Below, piece by piece: positions 7,683 to 9,948 of a DNA stretch of 9,948 bases. A program made the position numbers and the translations under genes. The stretch's first letter is position 1. Each line of letters starts with the position of its first letter. Source of the DNA: Coprococcus sp. (GTDB lineage: Bacteria > Bacillota > Clostridia > Lachnospirales > Lachnospiraceae); contig JAEDGN010000073.1 of the NCBI GenBank assembly GCA_016297495.1, positions 1 to 9,948 of the forward strand, read 5' to 3'. The notes below the pieces were generated by a model. The model was not told where the DNA came from and ran no database searches. It worked only from the letters and a program-made list of their open reading frames with translations.

Positions 7683-7704
7683 AACCAATTTCTTATTTTT
7701 ACGG
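7683..7704 (+). promoter_or_regulatory. Possible ECF-type promoter of the sigma/serpin operon
   Basis: GCAACC (AAC at 7683-7685) is followed, after 16 nt, by CGGTAT (CGG at 7702-7704). This spacing and the AAC/CG pair recall ECF promoters (GGAAC, about 16 nt, CGTC). Most ECF genes of this layout control themselves, which makes the position sensible. The match is short and partial. No good sigma-A promoter is seen in 7660-7716, although AT-rich TATATA/TATAAG words occur at 7705-7719. Confidence 0.3.
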
Positions 7705-7716
7705 TATATATAGTAT

Positions 7717-7723
7717 AAGGGGG
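7717..7723 (+). promoter_or_regulatory. RBS that sets the sigma factor start
   Basis: AAGGGGG lies 7 nt before ATG 7731 but only 1 nt before the in-frame ATG 7725. The second ATG is therefore chosen, removing two residues (Met-Leu) from the longest frame. Confidence 0.7.
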
Positions 7724-7730
7724 AATGTTA

Positions 7731-8291
7731 ATGGAAGATCATCAGATTGTGGATTTGTACTGGCAGAGAAATGAAGAGGCAATTCAGGAAACGGAGAAAA
7801 AATACGGTCGATATCTGCTTCGAATCGCCTATAATGTTCTGTTCGATGCAGAGGACAGCAAGGAGAGTGTGAATGATACTTATATGAGGGCATGGCATTC
7901 CATGCCGCCCAATAAACCTGGGATTCTCTCCACTTATCTCGGCCGGATGACGCGCCAGCTATCCATTGATACTTACAGGAAAAAGCATAGTGAGAAGAGA
8001 CGTTGCTCGGAGTATGCCGTTTCGCTGTCGGAGCTGGCAGAATGTGTATCCAATGAAGAGACGCCGGAGCAGGAAGTGGAGCTGCAGATTCTGGCGGATG
8101 CCATCAGTACATATCTCAGGACACTTTCAAAAGAGACCAGGAATATATTTGTGTGCAGGTATTATTTTATGGATTCCATTCGGGAGATTTCGTTCTATAG
8201 TGGTAATAGTGAATCGAAAATAAAAAGTATGCTTTATCGTACAAGAATCGGATTGAAAAATTATCTGGAGAAGGAGGGATTTATATTATGA
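7731..8291 (+). CDS. ECF-type RNA polymerase sigma factor
   Basis: This 186-residue protein is a sigma-70 family factor with only regions 2 and 4, as in the ECF group. It directs RNA polymerase to a small promoter set. Region 2 (about residues 20-90) holds YGRYLLRIAYNVLFDAEDSKE, DTYMRAW and the promoter-melting/-10 stretch YLGRMTRQLSIDTYRKK. A charged linker (about 91-120, rich in Glu) follows. Region 4 (about 122-180) holds LRTLSKETRNIFVCRYYFMDSIREIS and the recognition helix NSESKIKSMLYRTRIGLKNYL. It matches clostridial ECF factors that are paired with a downstream membrane anti-sigma. The stop codon TGA overlaps the ATG of the next gene (ATGA at 8288-8291). That gene has an anti-sigma-like N-terminus, so it is the likely partner. 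The RBS at 7717 sets the start. The regulon cannot be read from this window beyond possible self-control (site at 7683). Confidence 0.88.
   Translation: MEDHQIVDLYWQRNEEAIQETEKKYGRYLLRIAYNVLFDAEDSKESVNDTYMRAWHSMPPNKPGILSTYLGRMTRQLSIDTYRKKHSEKRRCSEYAVSLSELAECVSNEETPEQEVELQILADAISTYLRTLSKETRNIFVCRYYFMDSIREISFYSGNSESKIKSMLYRTRIGLKNYLEKEGFIL
8271..8278 (+). promoter_or_regulatory. Shine-Dalgarno of the serpin gene inside the sigma gene
   Basis: AAGGAGGG ends 9 nt before ATG 8288, inside the last codons of the sigma gene. Together with the ATGA overlap it points to strong, coupled translation of the serpin from the same mRNA. Confidence 0.8.
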
Positions 8292-9721
8292 GACCGGAAG
8301 AGATCAGTGACGCCATGGGATTGATGGATGATGAAATGGTCATGGAGGCAGACTGTTCCAGGAAAAAAAGACGGAATAAGAAGTTTTCATGGATGAAATG
8401 GATGGCGGCCGCAGCCTGTATATGTCTCGTGCTGGCTGCTGTTATGGGTAGAAACAAGCCTGTGAAAGTGGAGGCCGGGGTGATTGCGAAGCCTGAATAT
8501 CCTGAAATGACGCAGTATCCGGAGAATTGGGATAATGAACAGCAGACGATTGAGCAATATAATGACTGGGAAGAAGACTGGAAAGCACAGCGCATGCAGA
8601 TTAAAGGCTATGAAAACTGTCTTGACTATTTTGTTGAAAAGACGATGCCTCAGTTTTTATCTGAGGCAGGCGATAAAAATCTCGTCTATTCGCCGGTGAA
8701 TGTGTATATGGCGCTGAGTATGCTTGCGGAAGTGACGGATGGAAACAGCAGGCAGCAGATTCTGGATATACTCGGTGTGGAGCATGTGAATGAATTGCGT
8801 GATCAGGTGTCGGCCGTATGGAATGCCTGTTATCGTAAGGATGGTACGGTGACAAGCGTGTTGGCCAATTCCCTCTGGTTGAATCAGGATATTCGCTTTA
8901 AGAAGGCGGTCATGGAGACGCTGGCGAACAAATACTATGCCGCTTCCTATTGCGGAGAGATGGGTTCTGCTGATTTTGACGCCCAGCTGCGGGAATGGCT
9001 GAATACCCAGACAGGAGGGCTTCTTAAAGATCAGATCGAAAATGTCGATATGAAGCCGGAGACGGTTCTGGCACTGGTATCGACAATCTATTATCAGGCG
9101 AGATGGCAGTGTGAATTCTGGGAGGAAACGACGGAGGATGTATTCCATGGAGCGGATGGTGATCTGAACTGCGATTTTATGCATCAGAGTCTTTCCAGAA
9201 AATTTTATTGGGGAGATCAGTTCTCGGCTGTGGCGCAGGATCTGAAATACAGCGGCAGCATGTGGCTGATTCTTCCGGATGAAGGGATAACGGTGGCAGA
9301 GCTGGCAAAGGACGGAGAGCTTCTTCAACTGATATCAGGTGAACAGTGGGAGAATTGTAAAGACATGATAGTTAACCTGTCCATGCCGAAGTTTGATGTA
9401 TCCTCCAGCATGGACCTGAGTGATGACCTGCAGGCCATGGGTATCACCGATGTATTTGATGATACAGTATCTGATTTTTCACACATGACCAGCGACCTGG
9501 AGAATATCTATGTATCTGAGGCTGTTCATGCAGCCCGGGTCATGGTGGATGAGGAGGGCTGCACGGCCACTGCTTTTACAGAAATCATGATGGAAGCCGG
9601 GGCGGCAGAACCATCCGGTGATGAAATAGACTTTGTTCTGGATCGACCGTTCCTGTTTGTCATCACCAACGAAAGCGGTCTGTCATTGTTCGCCGGTGTG
9701 GTTAATCAGCCAATAGAATAA
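8288..9721 (+). CDS. Membrane-anchored serpin with anti-sigma-like N-terminus
   Basis: This 477-residue protein joins a short cytoplasmic segment (1-32), a basic patch (RKKRRNKK, 25-32), one membrane helix (about 36-53), an acidic linker (about 60-105) and a serpin domain (about 106-477), predicted outside the cell. The N-terminus (EEISDAMGLMDDEMV, then K/R, then WMKWMAAAACICLVLAA) resembles clostridial anti-sigma proteins encoded after ECF factors. Serpins trap serine or cysteine proteases by insertion of a cleaved loop. The serpin core is intact: NLVYSPVNVYMALSML (131-146), NSLWLNQ (194-200), LVSTIYYQARW (263-273, breach Trp273), LSMPKFDV (364-371), VSEAVHAARVMV and DRPFLFVI (452-459). The loop hinge is EEGCTATAFT (422-431). 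Counting as in alpha-1-antitrypsin, P17 is Glu422 and P1 falls at Gly438 within MMEAGAAEP, so the true P1 is uncertain. Cys at P14 and Phe at P9 are unusual. No lipobox or signal-peptidase site is clear. The ATGA overlap with the sigma gene implies linked expression. Confidence 0.88.
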   Translation: MRPEEISDAMGLMDDEMVMEADCSRKKRRNKKFSWMKWMAAAACICLVLAAVMGRNKPVKVEAGVIAKPEYPEMTQYPENWDNEQQTIEQYNDWEEDWKAQRMQIKGYENCLDYFVEKTMPQFLSEAGDKNLVYSPVNVYMALSMLAEVTDGNSRQQILDILGVEHVNELRDQVSAVWNACYRKDGTVTSVLANSLWLNQDIRFKKAVMETLANKYYAASYCGEMGSADFDAQLREWLNTQTGGLLKDQIENVDMKPETVLALVSTIYYQARWQCEFWEETTEDVFHGADGDLNCDFMHQSLSRKFYWGDQFSAVAQDLKYSGSMWLILPDEGITVAELAKDGELLQLISGEQWENCKDMIVNLSMPKFDVSSSMDLSDDLQAMGITDVFDDTVSDFSHMTSDLENIYVSEAVHAARVMVDEEGCTATAFTEIMMEAGAAEPSGDEIDFVLDRPFLFVITNESGLSLFAGVVNQPIE

Positions 9722-9782
9722 CAGCCCCTTGTTTTGCAGTTTATAATCGGATAGAATGATAGCCATAACAAAGGTAACAAAA

Positions 9783-9812
9783 GCGATCAACTTTTTACGG
9801 TTGATCGCCTTT
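9783..9812. terminator. Probable bidirectional terminator after the serpin gene
   Basis: GCGATCAAC (9783-9791) pairs with GTTGATCGC (9800-9808), 9 bp around an 8-nt loop. The flanks AAAA (9779-9782) and CTTT (9809-9812) can extend it with one bulge. The T-runs are short on both strands (3-4 T), so strength is uncertain. It sits between the plus-strand serpin gene and a possible minus-strand gene end at 9855, a typical place for a shared terminator. The stretch 9722-9782 holds nothing else that I can identify. Confidence 0.55.
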
Positions 9813-9854
9813 GACTTGTTCACTATTATTTCATTTACGCTATCATTTTATTCA

Positions 9855-9947
9855 TTAATCTAAATGATATACAACGTTAATTGGCTCTTCCTGTTTTGAA
9901 TTTAAATACGAAACCTTAATTCCAATACGTTTTGATTTTCCCTCTAA
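9855..9947 (-). CDS. Possible C-terminal end of a minus-strand gene
   Basis: Read on the minus strand from the right edge, a frame stays open for 30 codons (LEGKSKRIGIKVSYLNSK..., ending INVVYHLD) and stops with TAA at 9857-9855. The other two minus frames stop early. The peptide alternates charged and hydrophobic residues like a real protein end, but is too short to name, and 30 open codons could occur by chance. The local GC is about 26%, far below the rest of the window. The hairpin at 9783 would serve it as a terminator. No function is proposed. Confidence 0.35.
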   Translation of the reverse strand, partial: LEGKSKRIGIKVSYLNSKQEEPINVVYHLD

Positions 9948-9948
9948 A

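Noticed and set aside
8402..8425. Lipobox at Cys44 of the serpin protein (AAAC)
   Set aside because: The -3 residue is Ala rather than Leu or similar, a second Cys follows inside the hydrophobic helix, and the N-region is too long for a lipoprotein signal.
1..9948. CRISPR array, tRNA, rRNA, insertion sequence or prophage genes
   Set aside because: No spaced direct repeats, no cloverleaf-like segment in the gaps, and no transposase or phage protein motifs on either strand.

Overview
The window looks like chromosomal DNA from a gut-type Firmicute of the Clostridia, most likely a Lachnospiraceae relative. The reasons are strong AAGGAGG-type ribosome sites, all clear genes on one strand, roughly 45-50% GC in lines I sampled, and close family resemblance to a split Lac beta-galactosidase, a clostridial-type ECF sigma factor and a bacterial serpin. 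No species call is possible from the sequence alone. No rRNA, tRNA, CRISPR array or insertion sequence is visible.

Layout: (1) 1-3600 is the 3' part of a galactoside-utilisation operon. It holds the C-terminal part of a GH42 beta-galactosidase, then lacL and lacM, the large and small subunits of a heterodimeric GH2 beta-galactosidase. The lacL and lacM genes overlap by 17 nt, and a 13-bp hairpin follows. (2) 3712-6214 encodes a YyaL/DUF255-type protein (thioredoxin-like domain plus alpha/alpha-barrel) and a 157-residue protein of unknown function that seems to be built from two related halves. (3) 6272-7607 is an M20 amidohydrolase with its own -10 box, strong RBS and a strong intrinsic terminator. 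(4) 7591-7659 is an unusual intergenic fold: a 20-bp AT-rich hairpin inside a second GC-rich clamp that shares bases with the terminator. (5) 7731-9721 is a two-gene operon: an ECF-type sigma factor, then, by ATGA overlap, a membrane-anchored serpin whose N-terminus resembles a clostridial anti-sigma factor. (6) 9722-9948 holds a likely bidirectional terminator, then a sharp drop to about 26% GC with the possible end of a gene on the minus strand.

How they work together: the GH42 and LacLM enzymes would hydrolyse beta-galactosides inside the cell. The most interesting unit is the sigma/serpin pair. Its architecture (short cytoplasmic segment, one membrane helix, extracellular serpin) suggests that an outside protease could be sensed or trapped by the serpin and reported to the sigma factor. 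That is a hypothesis drawn from gene order and domain layout, not something the sequence proves.
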